Shown here one piece after another: positions 16,651-24,404 of a stretch of DNA of 56,459 nucleotides. The position numbers and the translations under genes were made by a program. The notes below the pieces were generated by a model that made no database searches, was not told the origin of the DNA, and worked only from the letters and a program-made list of their open reading frames with translations. The stretch covers positions 1 to 56,459 of the forward strand of contig JAJPIT010000008.1 of the NCBI GenBank assembly GCA_021324615.1, read 5' to 3'. The stretch's first letter is position 1. Every line of letters begins with the position of its first letter. The DNA is from Terriglobia bacterium. GTDB lineage: Bacteria; Acidobacteriota; Terriglobia; Bryobacterales; Bryobacteraceae.

Positions 16651-17478
16651 ATGACCGCCCGCCTTTCGCTTTTCGCGGCTCTGTCGGCTGCCTTGTTGGC
16701 CCAGCTTCCGATGGAGCCGCCTCACACCTCCGGACAAAGCATCACGGGCGCCTTCGAAGGCTGGTTTAAAAACGACCAGGGCACCTTCCTCTTGCTCGGC
16801 TACTACAACCGCAACAGCGCCGAAGCGATGGACATCCCGGTCGGGCCGGACAATCATATCGACCCCGGCGGCCCCGACTATGGCCAGCCCACCCATTTTC
16901 TTCCCGGCCGCGCCTGGGGAGTTTTCACCATCAAAGTTCCTCCGGATTTCGGCGATAAAAAGCTCACCTGGACCATCGTCGCCAACGGAAAGCCCACCGT
17001 GATTCCGATGAGCCTGGCTACCGATTGGGAAGTGTCACCTTTCATCCAGGCAACCGGAAACACGCCACCGTATCTCTCTTTTTCCGAGTCCGGGCCGTTC
17101 GTCAATGGTCCGGTGGGCACCTCGTCGTCCGCCGAGACCACCGTGGGCGTCCCGCTTACCATCACCCTGTGGGTCGCCGACGACGCCCATGTCATCCCGG
17201 GAATGAACCGGCCGCGGACGCCGCCCGTCGTGCTTACCTGGAGCAAATATCGCGGCCCCGGCGACGTGACGATAAAACCCGTTCGCCCGCCGGTGGAGAA
17301 GGCCCAATTTTCCGCCCCGAAAACCGATTTCACCGGTAAAGCCACTACGACCGCCAGCTTTAGCCAGCCGGGAGACTACATTCTGCATGTCACCGCCAAT
17401 GATTGGACCGGCGAAGGCGGCGGCGGTTTTCAGTGCTGCTGGTCCAACGCCAAAGTGAAGGTGTCCGTCAAGCCCTGA
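16651..17478 (+). CDS. Secreted protein paired with the cytochrome c/copper protein
   Basis: A 275-residue secreted protein with a signal peptide (cleavage after LLAQ). The mature part is beta-rich and Pro/Gly-rich, with a C-terminal Ig-like stretch (ASFSQPGDYILHVTANDW) and a Cys pair near the end (FQCCW). No enzyme motif is seen. Its ATG directly follows the stop of the preceding gene (no gap), so the two are translated together and are likely exported to work on the same process. Function unknown. Confidence 0.75.
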   Translation: MTARLSLFAALSAALLAQLPMEPPHTSGQSITGAFEGWFKNDQGTFLLLGYYNRNSAEAMDIPVGPDNHIDPGGPDYGQPTHFLPGRAWGVFTIKVPPDFGDKKLTWTIVANGKPTVIPMSLATDWEVSPFIQATGNTPPYLSFSESGPFVNGPVGTSSSAETTVGVPLTITLWVADDAHVIPGMNRPRTPPVVLTWSKYRGPGDVTIKPVRPPVEKAQFSAPKTDFTGKATTTASFSQPGDYILHVTANDWTGEGGGGFQCCWSNAKVKVSVKP

Positions 17479-17499
17479 TCGGGCCCTGTATCGGGCTCC

Positions 17500-17532
17500 G
17501 GCTCTTCAGCACGACGGGCTCTTCAGCACGAC
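17500..17532. repeat. 17-bp tandem duplication at the end of the nitrile hydratase accessory gene
   Basis: The 16-mer GGCTCTTCAGCACGAC occurs at 17500-17515 and again at 17517-17532. The period of 17 is not a multiple of three, so the copy nearer the window start supplies a new stop codon (17506-17508) and replaces the older C-terminus. Without it the frame would run to a stop at 17468. Confidence 0.85.
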
Positions 17533-17871
17533 CGGTTTTCCGTGCGGGGTGTGGCGATAAGCGTCCGCCCAGTCTTGTTTGCGCTGGAGCAGCGCCGCCG
17601 GATCGGTCAGGCCTTTCCTGGTGACCAGGCGCTCCAGCGTGGCCAGCCAGTGTTCGTAGTAGTGCGTGCCGTCGTCCGGTTCCCCGCGGGCTTCGGCGGC
17701 CTTGAGTTCCGCAGCTAGCTCGGCTGACCATTCCTTCCAGGTGAAATAGCCCTGTTCCGATAACTTGACCGCGAGCGCGAAGGCTTGCGCCTGCCAGGGC
17801 TCGGCGAAGACGGGTCCGCCTTCGTCGCGCGGGAGTTTTGGCGCATCGGCGAAATTTTCAGGCTGGTTCAA
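17506..17871 (-). CDS. Nitrile hydratase accessory protein (metallochaperone/activator)
   Basis: A 121-residue homologue of the small activator (P14K type) that helps load cobalt into nitrile hydratase. It matches the family pattern LPRDEGGPVFAEPWQAQAFALAVKL followed by GYFTWKEWSAELAAEL, then GTHYYEHWLATLERLV (quoted in parts), which is also related to the N-terminal part of the beta subunit. No ATG fits; the best start is a TTG at 17871 that overlaps the end of the beta gene by 14 bases and gives a family-length protein. A 17-bp duplication has changed its last residues. It is the last gene of the set. Confidence 0.85.
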   Translation of the reverse strand: MNQPENFADAPKLPRDEGGPVFAEPWQAQAFALAVKLSEQGYFTWKEWSAELAAELKAAEARGEPDDGTHYYEHWLATLERLVTRKGLTDPAALLQRKQDWADAYRHTPHGKPVVLKSPSC

Positions 17872-18514
17872 GGTAGTCGTCCCACAGATCGATATAGACG
17901 GAATCGCGCGGCGAGGCCGCTTCGCCCCACAGCTCGCGCGCGGCGAAGCGGACCGAATAAAGATGCTGGCGCTTCGGTCCGAGCCCGGCGGCGCTGGTGT
18001 CGGGGAAATCGTGCACTCCGTGATCGCGGGCGATGTCGCCGCATTTTCCCCGCGCGTAGCGCGGCAGGCGGGTGTGGCCGGCTGGATGAAGGTTGCGCGC
18101 GCGCACGCGCTGGCCGGGATGAAACAGGGGCTGGATGGATGGATCGTGCGCCGAAGCAAGATTGCGCCCGTAGTTTTGCACCATCGCGGCGGTGAGCGCC
18201 GGCGCCCCCCGGGCCGAATCCGGCGCCGCTCTGCCGCTGCTCAGTTCCTCCGGCGTCAGAAAACCGTAGCGGACCACGCGGCGCTCCATCGCGGCGAGCC
18301 ATCTTTCGTAGTAGCTCATGCGCAGATAATCGGCCGGCGGAAGCAGTTCGATGTCATGACGCCAGGCATCGAGCGTCCATCGTTGATGCGCCGCAAGCGA
18401 GCGGTCCAGCGCATAGACGCGGCCTTCCCAGGCGTGATGAAACACCGGCTCATTCTCTTCCCTGGGGATCGGTCCCATGCCGTGCATGCCGCCCAGATCG
18501 TGGACGCCGTTCAT
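17858..18514 (-). CDS. nthB: Nitrile hydratase, beta subunit
   Basis: Structural partner of the metal-binding alpha subunit; together they hydrate nitriles to amides in the cytosol. The 218-residue protein begins [16 protein letters not shown], the family start, contains [14 protein letters not shown] and ends in the SH3-like beta domain ([26 protein letters not shown] in parts, then [13 protein letters not shown]). Its ATG overlaps the TGA of the alpha gene by four bases. The order alpha, beta, accessory is that of cobalt-type clusters. No amidase gene follows within view. Confidence 0.95.
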   Translation of the reverse strand: MNGVHDLGGMHGMGPIPREENEPVFHHAWEGRVYALDRSLAAHQRWTLDAWRHDIELLPPADYLRMSYYERWLAAMERRVVRYGFLTPEELSSGRAAPDSARGAPALTAAMVQNYGRNLASAHDPSIQPLFHPGQRVRARNLHPAGHTRLPRYARGKCGDIARDHGVHDFPDTSAAGLGPKRQHLYSVRFAARELWGEAASPRDSVYIDLWDDYLEPA

Positions 18515-19128
18515 GGCCGGGGTCCGCTCACCTTGGCCGCGCCGATCATCGAGTCGCGCGTCACCAGATCCGCCAGCTCGTTTTCGCCGAGCGATTCGGT
18601 TCCCGCGGGCCGTTCGGGGATGACGATATAGCGCACCTCGGCGGTGCTGTCCCAAACGCGCACCTCCACATCGCCGGCAAGCTCGAGCCCGAACTCCCGC
18701 AGCACGCCGCGCGGATCGATGACGGCACGGGACCGGTAGGCCGTGGATTTGTACCACACCGGAGGCAGGCCCAGCAGCGGCCACGGATAGCAGGAGCACA
18801 ACGTACAGACCACCAGATTGTGAACCGAGGGCGTATTCTCAAGCGCCACCAGGTGCTCGCCTTGATGGCGGATCAAGCCCAGTTCGGCGATGGCGGCGGG
18901 GGCGTCCGCCAGCAGGCGCCGCTTGAACGCCGGATCCACCCAGGCGCGCGCGACGACTTTGGCTCCATTGCGCGGGCCGACCTTGGTTTCGAAATGATCG
19001 ATCAGCGCATCGAGGGCGGCCGGATCAACATAGCCTTTTTCCGTCAGCAGCGATTCGAGCGCCTTGACCCGCAGAGCCGGATCAGAGGGAACGGCTTGGT
19101 GTTGGTGATCGTGATTGCGCGCGCTCAT
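18511..19128 (-). CDS. nthA: Nitrile hydratase, alpha subunit, cobalt type
   Basis: Catalytic subunit, 205 residues. The metal-binding motif is VCTLCSC (residues 107-113), with C108, C111, S112 and C113 as ligands. Threonine at position 109 is the mark of the cobalt enzymes; iron enzymes have serine there. In the active enzyme C111 and C113 are oxidised. Upstream of the motif is the helix with [18 protein letters not shown]; downstream come [10 protein letters not shown] and [10 protein letters not shown], all standard. The ATG at 19128 follows the EF-G paralogue stop by 29 bases, so it may share its transcript. The start has a His-rich tag (NHDHQHQ) that could bind metal. Confidence 0.96.
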   Translation of the reverse strand: MSARNHDHQHQAVPSDPALRVKALESLLTEKGYVDPAALDALIDHFETKVGPRNGAKVVARAWVDPAFKRRLLADAPAAIAELGLIRHQGEHLVALENTPSVHNLVVCTLCSCYPWPLLGLPPVWYKSTAYRSRAVIDPRGVLREFGLELAGDVEVRVWDSTAEVRYIVIPERPAGTESLGENELADLVTRDSMIGAAKVSGPRP

Positions 19129-19157
19129 GCGTGTAGAGCCCGAATCCGCCCGCAGCG

Positions 19158-21260
19158 CTATCCGGCGTCCTCTTCCTCTTCCTCGCCGGCCTTGGCGGCC
19201 TTGGCGGCGGCGATGATCTTTTCCGCCTGCAATGGCGGAACGAAGTCGTAGTGGTCGAACTCCATGGTGAACGACGCGCGGCCCTGGGTCATCGAAATCA
19301 GGTCGTTCTGATAGTTGAGCATTTCCGCCATGGGGACCTGTGCGCGGATAATCTGCGTTCCGCCCTTGGTCTCCATGCCGGAGATGCGTCCGCGCCGGCC
19401 GTTCATGTCCCCCATCAGATCGCCGGCATACTCCACCGGCGCCTGCACTTCGACGTTCATGATCGGTTCGAGCAGCGCGGGCTTGGCCGCCTCCATCGCC
19501 GCCTTGAAAGCCTTCCGCGCCGCCAGCTTGAAGGACATTTCCGAGGAGTCCACGTCGTGATAGGAGCCGTCGTAGACCACCACTTTGAAATCCACGACCG
19601 GATAGCCCGCCAGATATCCCTTCTCGGCGGCCTCCAAGATTCCTTTCTCGATGGCGGGAATGAAATTCTTGGGAATCGCGCCGCCGAACACCTCGTTTTC
19701 GAAGGCGAATTTGCCTCCGCGCGGCAGCGGCTCCATGCGGATCCAGCAATCGCCGAACTGGCCGTGCCCGCCGGTTTGTTTCTTGTGCCTTCCCTGCACG
19801 TCGGCCTTGCCGCGGATCGTCTCCCGGTAGGGAATCTTCGGCGCGCGCAGCTCGACATCCACGCCGTAGCGCTTCTTCAAGCGGCTGACGATGATCTCGA
19901 CGTGCTGCTGCCCGCTGCCCGCCAGCAGAAACTCCTTGGTCTGCGGATCGCGGTAAAAGCGCAGCGACTTGTCTTCCTCCAAAATTTTCTGGATGGCGTT
20001 GCCCATGCGGTCTTCGTCGTTGCGCGTCTTGGCCGCAATAGCGTAGGCAATGGAAGGCTCCGGAAGATTCACCGCCGGATAGGCGATGAGCGAGGACTTT
20101 TCCGCCAGCGTGTCGCCGGTCAGCGTGTCCTTCAGCTTGGCCACGCCGCCGATGTCGCCGGCGTGAAGCTCATTGACCGGCAGGATCGTTTTGCCAAACA
20201 ACGCGCCGATATGCGACAGCCGCTCCGCGCCATGGTTGCGCGCGTTCACCAGGTTGGCGTCGTTTTTCAAAACGCCGGAAACCACCTTGAAATACGATAC
20301 GCGGCCCGCGAACGGGTCGGCGACGGTTTTGAACACGAATGCGGAAACCGGCTCGGCGTCCTTCACCGCGCGCTCCACTTCGTTGCCGTTCAGCGTTCCC
20401 TTCCAGGGCCCGCGGTCGGCCGGTCCGGGAAAATAATCGTTGATGAAGTTGAGGATCAGGTCGCTGGCCACGTTGTGCAGCCCGGAGCCGCACATCACCG
20501 GAAAGATCCGCATGCCGCGGACCGCCTCGCGCAGCCCCTCCAGAATATGCTCGGCCGGAAGAGTTCCTTTTTCGAAAAACTCCTCCATCAGCGCGTCGTT
20601 TCCTTCGGCCACCATCTCCACCAGCGCCTCATGCGCGGTTTGCGCCGCATCGGCCAGTTCGGCCGGAATGTCGGCCTCTTTCCCCTTTCCGTCGCCGTCA
20701 CTCGAATAGGTGTAGGATTTCATCCGCACCAGATCGATGACGCCTTTGAAATCGCGCTCCGACCCGATGGGCAGATGGACCGGCACGGCGGCGCGTCCGA
20801 AAAATTGCTGCACGCTTTCGAGCGCGCGCTCGAAACTCGATCGCTCCCCGTCGAGCTTGTTGATCAGGATCGCGCGCGGCAGCTTGAACTCCTCGGCGAA
20901 GCTCCACACCTTTTCGGTTTGCACCTCCACCCCGGCGACGCCATCGACCAGCACCAGCGCCGCGTCGGCCGCAACCAGCGAGGACTTGGTGTCATTAATA
21001 AAAATGTTGAATCCCGGCGTGTCGATCAGATTGACTTTCTTCTTGTTCCACTCCACCGCCGCGACCGCGCTGGAAATCGTGATCTTGCGCTGGACTTCCT
21101 CCTCGTCGAAATCGGTGATCGTATTGCCTTCCTCCACGCGGGTCAGCCGATTGGTGGCGCCGCTGGTGAACAGAAGGCCGGCGGCAAGAGAAGTTTTTCC
21201 GGAGTTGCCATGGCCGATCAGGCCGACGTTCCGGATATCGTTCGTTTCGTAGATTCTCAC
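19158..21260 (-). CDS. Elongation factor G paralogue
   Basis: A 700-residue translational GTPase of EF-G length with domains I-V. The P-loop is GHGNSGKT (residues 16-23) instead of the usual AHxDxGKT of canonical FusA. G3 is DTPGF, G4 is NKLD. The G2/switch I region ([16 protein letters not shown]) and domains III-V ([35 protein letters not shown], the C-terminal [16 protein letters not shown]) are intact. It belongs to the second EF-G lineage found as an extra copy in many bacteria, whose role (recycling, stress, or rescue) differs by species. It is not in a ribosomal operon here. Start is a GTG with GGGAG nine bases before it; the C-terminus ends in an acidic run. Confidence 0.93.
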   Translation of the reverse strand: MRIYETNDIRNVGLIGHGNSGKTSLAAGLLFTSGATNRLTRVEEGNTITDFDEEEVQRKITISSAVAAVEWNKKKVNLIDTPGFNIFINDTKSSLVAADAALVLVDGVAGVEVQTEKVWSFAEEFKLPRAILINKLDGERSSFERALESVQQFFGRAAVPVHLPIGSERDFKGVIDLVRMKSYTYSSDGDGKGKEADIPAELADAAQTAHEALVEMVAEGNDALMEEFFEKGTLPAEHILEGLREAVRGMRIFPVMCGSGLHNVASDLILNFINDYFPGPADRGPWKGTLNGNEVERAVKDAEPVSAFVFKTVADPFAGRVSYFKVVSGVLKNDANLVNARNHGAERLSHIGALFGKTILPVNELHAGDIGGVAKLKDTLTGDTLAEKSSLIAYPAVNLPEPSIAYAIAAKTRNDEDRMGNAIQKILEEDKSLRFYRDPQTKEFLLAGSGQQHVEIIVSRLKKRYGVDVELRAPKIPYRETIRGKADVQGRHKKQTGGHGQFGDCWIRMEPLPRGGKFAFENEVFGGAIPKNFIPAIEKGILEAAEKGYLAGYPVVDFKVVVYDGSYHDVDSSEMSFKLAARKAFKAAMEAAKPALLEPIMNVEVQAPVEYAGDLMGDMNGRRGRISGMETKGGTQIIRAQVPMAEMLNYQNDLISMTQGRASFTMEFDHYDFVPPLQAEKIIAAAKAAKAGEEEEEDAG

Positions 21261-21374
21261 GAAAGAGGACTCCCTAAATAGACGTGTTTAGATCCGCGGC
21301 GAGCTTGCAGAATCAGCATGTTATCACACTTTAACCGCGGCGAAACAACTCCGCCGGCATCCGGGACTCCGGCG

Positions 21375-23501
21375 TCACTCGCCCGGATGATATTGGCGCT
21401 CGATGTGGCCTTTGAGCTGTTCGGGATAGTAATAAACGTCGCGCAGATTGCCGCTGGCGTAGCGCTCGGCTTCATCATTGAAATGCCGCGAGCGCGGATC
21501 GCCGCTTTCCCCGCCGGCCGTCACCGCCCGCGCCCGCACTTTCGGGCCGAACTCCACCACCGCGACAAAGCTGTTTCCGCTGGTTCCATACCACTTCTTC
21601 GTGTTCGGATACTGGCGCGCTCCAAAGCTGGCAAGCGATCCCCATTGCGAGCTGGTGAAGGGCACCGGAATGCTCGGCTTGGCGTCGTCGAAGCTGGGAA
21701 CGATGTCGTCGTTCACCCGCTGGAAGCGGTTGATCTGGCCCCACGGAGTTTTCCAGGTGCCAAAATCCGACTCAAGTTTCGCCGACGCCGCGGCCAGCGA
21801 GGAAAGCAGCTTCGCCGCCGGCAGCGCCGCCACCTGGTCCTGCTGCATGCCGCGGCCTCCGCTGCGCCGGACCTCTTCGCCCCAGAACACCGCGAGCGAC
21901 GTCGCCACCGAATCCGCCGACCAGCGGTAATCCCACTGGCGGAGAACCGCAATCTGCGCGGCCAGTTCCGATTTCATCGGGTCCGATGCGGGCGCGGCGT
22001 CCCACGCCTTCACAAGCGCCGGAACCGTTTCGGCAAACCACGGCAGATAGCTGTCGAAAGCGGCCGCCAGAAACGAATCGAGCGTGAAGTTGTGCTGGTT
22101 CTCTAGAATGCGCAAAGCGTGCAATCCGCGCGCGGATTCACCCCCATTTTCGACATATTTTGGGTAATTTTCGCGCTTCGGGCTGTCGGGACCCGCCGCC
22201 GTCCACGGCCAGTTGTTCACGTTGAACAGCCATCCGGTCTTGGGATTCAGCAGGTGCGGCGTCTCGTCCACCGAGAGCAGCCCTTTCCACTCCGTTTCCG
22301 GATTCGACCCGTCGACCGGCCTGGTCCAATCGAATTTCGGATCGCGCCGCGGAATAAAATTGCCATGAAAATACGCAATATCGCCGTCGGCGTCCGCAAA
22401 AATCGTGTTATTGGACGAATTCGCCTTCAGCTCCATCGTCTCCCGATACGATTTGTAGTCGCGCGCTTTGGTGCGCAAAAAGGACTGTTCCAGCGCTTTC
22501 ACCGGCTCCTGCATGATCCGGAACGCCACCCACTTGCCGTCCTGCTGGCGGACAATCGGCCCGTGATGCGAATAGTAGGCGGTGAACTTCTTCTCGGCCA
22601 TGCCGCTGGGCGTTCTATAGCGGACCGTGATTTCACGCGCCCGCATCGGCCTTTCTTCGCTGCCGTACTTGTAGAAGTATTGACCACCTTTTTTACTGAC
22701 CGTTTCGAGATATTCATCGACGGCGTCCACGCCGCTGGAGGTGTGCATCCATCCGACGCGGTCATTAAAGCCTTGATATACGAAGAACTGCCCCCAGGTC
22801 ACCGCGCCGTAGGCATTCAGGCCTTCCTCGCTGGACATCTGCAATTCCGACCGGAAAAAGAACGACGTATGCGGATTGATCAGCAGCATGGCGTGATGGG
22901 TCGCCGTGTCGGAGGGGCCCACCGCGATGCCGTTGGAGCCGCGCGGCTCCGGATCCGCGTTGTCCTCGGCCGCGCCCGCCCCCGGCGAGCCTCCGTAGAA
23001 GGACTCCAATTGCCTCAGATTGACGCGCTCGGTATCGCCGCCGATGCTGCCTTCGCTGAAGGCCAGCGGCATCCACGGCTCGAAATGCGTGATCACTTTG
23101 GGATGAACATTGGGGTGCTTATACAGGTAGAAATTCAAGCCGTCGGCCCAGGCGGCCATCAGCTTGCGAAGCCACTCCGGGCTGGCCGCGTAGAGTTTTT
23201 CAAGCTCCACCGGATCCACGAAAATTTTGTTGCGGAGATCCTGATAGATTTTCGATTCGCCCTCGGCTTCGGCGGCGCGGCCAAGGTAGGTCACGTAGTT
23301 CATCTCGACCCGGTTGAAGTCGTCTTCGGCCTGCGCGTAAATCATCCCGAACACGGCGTCGGCGTCGGTCTTTCCGTGGACGTGCGCGATGCCCCAATCG
23401 TCGCGCGTGATGGTAATGTTGCGAGCTTCTTTTTCCCAGCGCGCCACATCGGGCTGGGCCACGACAAACGAGGCGGTGAGCAAGATCAGACAGGTTCTCA
23501 T
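21375..23501 (-). CDS. Penicillin acylase family hydrolase, exported
   Basis: A 708-residue Ntn-hydrolase precursor with a signal peptide (ending VVAQ). It should be cut by itself into alpha and beta chains at G188-S189, where S189 in RGSNGIAV becomes the N-terminal nucleophile. The alpha part contains the family start TITRDDWGIAHVHGKTDADA. Later family marks are QGFNDRVGWMHTSSGVDAVDEY and the YYSHHGPI strand. These enzymes cut amide bonds of penicillins, acyl-homoserine lactones or other acyl amides; the substrate cannot be told from the sequence. It lies 114 bases upstream of the EF-G gene on the same strand, and has a possible structured leader at its 5' end. Confidence 0.92.
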   Translation of the reverse strand: MRTCLILLTASFVVAQPDVARWEKEARNITITRDDWGIAHVHGKTDADAVFGMIYAQAEDDFNRVEMNYVTYLGRAAEAEGESKIYQDLRNKIFVDPVELEKLYAASPEWLRKLMAAWADGLNFYLYKHPNVHPKVITHFEPWMPLAFSEGSIGGDTERVNLRQLESFYGGSPGAGAAEDNADPEPRGSNGIAVGPSDTATHHAMLLINPHTSFFFRSELQMSSEEGLNAYGAVTWGQFFVYQGFNDRVGWMHTSSGVDAVDEYLETVSKKGGQYFYKYGSEERPMRAREITVRYRTPSGMAEKKFTAYYSHHGPIVRQQDGKWVAFRIMQEPVKALEQSFLRTKARDYKSYRETMELKANSSNNTIFADADGDIAYFHGNFIPRRDPKFDWTRPVDGSNPETEWKGLLSVDETPHLLNPKTGWLFNVNNWPWTAAGPDSPKRENYPKYVENGGESARGLHALRILENQHNFTLDSFLAAAFDSYLPWFAETVPALVKAWDAAPASDPMKSELAAQIAVLRQWDYRWSADSVATSLAVFWGEEVRRSGGRGMQQDQVAALPAAKLLSSLAAASAKLESDFGTWKTPWGQINRFQRVNDDIVPSFDDAKPSIPVPFTSSQWGSLASFGARQYPNTKKWYGTSGNSFVAVVEFGPKVRARAVTAGGESGDPRSRHFNDEAERYASGNLRDVYYYPEQLKGHIERQYHPGE

Positions 23502-23522
23502 AGGACCCTACGTTATTTTAAT

Positions 23523-23602
23523 GTGAAATGGCGAGCCGGGGGACAACGCGCCAGGCCTCAAACGGCGCCCATGCCGCGAAACGGAAGCTCCGCCAGTTTC
23601 AC
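23523..23602 (-). promoter_or_regulatory. Possible structured 5' leader of the acylase gene
   Basis: On the minus strand a 14-bp stem with two one-base bulges closes a domain of about 50 bases. One arm is GTGAAA-C-TGGCG-G-AGC (23602-23587), the other GCT-CGCCA-TTTCAC (23536-23523). Inside is a GCGCC/GGCGC hairpin. The stem ends 21 bases before the acylase ATG, and TAGGG lies in that space. A TACAGT -10-like box (23610-23605) would start the RNA close to the first base of the stem. It matches no riboswitch class I know. Confidence 0.4.
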
Positions 23603-23710
23603 ATACTGTAGAGCGAGACTGACGCGGAATCGCGGAATCAGCGGCCAGGCGTTTCCGTAGCGGCTTCTTCTTGCGCAGGAAAGCGGATCGCGGGGGGAAA
23701 ACTGCGAAGT

Positions 23711-23739
23711 TTGTAAGATTGCGGTTGAATTCGTATAAA
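23711..23739 (+). promoter_or_regulatory. Sigma-70-type promoter
   Basis: TTGTAA (23711-23716), 17 bases, TATAAA (23734-23739). Both hexamers differ from consensus by one or two bases and the spacing is ideal. It points at the small gene at 23789, with a leader of about 43 bases, and lies in the AT-rich part of the 287-base divergent gap after the acylase gene. Confidence 0.6.
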
Positions 23740-23788
23740 TTTCGTTTAATCTTGGTTTATATCCCAGCAGATCGCGAGGTATACAGCG

Positions 23789-24073
23789 ATGGTCCGAGGA
23801 AATGAGCCGCATCTGAAGGTGCTTCAGCGAAAATGTGTCCGGGCCCTGCGTCTTTACACGGATCTGGCCGAAACCAGTTGCGAAATACTATGCAGGTTCG
23901 AAGGCGGGCAGATCCCTCCGCGCGAACGGGTGAAACTGATGCGATTGAGCCGCCAGGAAGCTCTGGCGCTGGACGCATACTTGCAAGCGAGACGAAGTCT
24001 GCTGTCGGCCCTATCCGACACGGTATCTCCTGACGATAAAGGAATATGCCGTGTCGTAAGTGCGATGACCTAA
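23789..24073 (+). CDS. Small hypothetical protein
   Basis: A 94-residue cytosolic protein, mostly helical, rich in Arg and Leu, with three cysteines. I do not recognise it. It follows a good promoter, and its end overlaps the start of the next small gene by 28 bases. The AT content around it is higher than in the neighbouring genes. The pair resembles the many short helical unknowns of acidobacterial genomes. Confidence 0.5.
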   Translation: MVRGNEPHLKVLQRKCVRALRLYTDLAETSCEILCRFEGGQIPPRERVKLMRLSRQEALALDAYLQARRSLLSALSDTVSPDDKGICRVVSAMT

Positions 24074-24240
24074 GAGCGAAGTACGGGTTGGCGCTGGCGC
24101 GCCTGCGTAACTCCTTGACGGAGTTCGAAAAACTCGAGAATCCAACGCTTTTGGACGTGGATCGCCTGGAACAGGATCGTGCCGCGGTGGATGAGGCCGT
24201 CCGGCAACTTCGAGACCATCTGGCGGAACACGGGGAGTAA
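24046..24240 (+). CDS. Small helical hypothetical protein
   Basis: A 64-residue protein that starts with MPCRKCDDL (a possible CxxC metal or redox pair) and continues as one long amphipathic helix (YGLALARLRNSLTEFEKL, then DRLEQDRAAVDEAVRQL), likely a coiled coil. It starts inside the 3' end of the preceding small gene in another frame. Function unknown; the clean helical pattern supports it being a real gene. Confidence 0.5.
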   Translation: MPCRKCDDLRAKYGLALARLRNSLTEFEKLENPTLLDVDRLEQDRAAVDEAVRQLRDHLAEHGE

Positions 24241-24404
24241 TCCAGTCCGGATGTAGCGTTACGGCGCCCGGTCCGAATCCTCGAATTTCGGAATGCCGGT
24301 CTGCGCCGATCCGCGTTCGGCCGTTTTGTGCGGACGCAAGGCTTCCGCGAGCAGTTCCCTGCCGGGAATTTCGCAAGGGGAGGCGAAGGCGATAGGATAC
24401 GGTC

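Noticed and set aside
19251-21281. 676-codon open frame opposite the EF-G paralogue
   Set aside because: High-GC shadow; the opposite strand has complete EF-G motifs and this frame gives His/Arg-rich sequence with no family pattern.
22119-23660. 513-codon open frame opposite the acylase gene
   Set aside because: Shadow; the acylase on the other strand has signal peptide and catalytic Ser.
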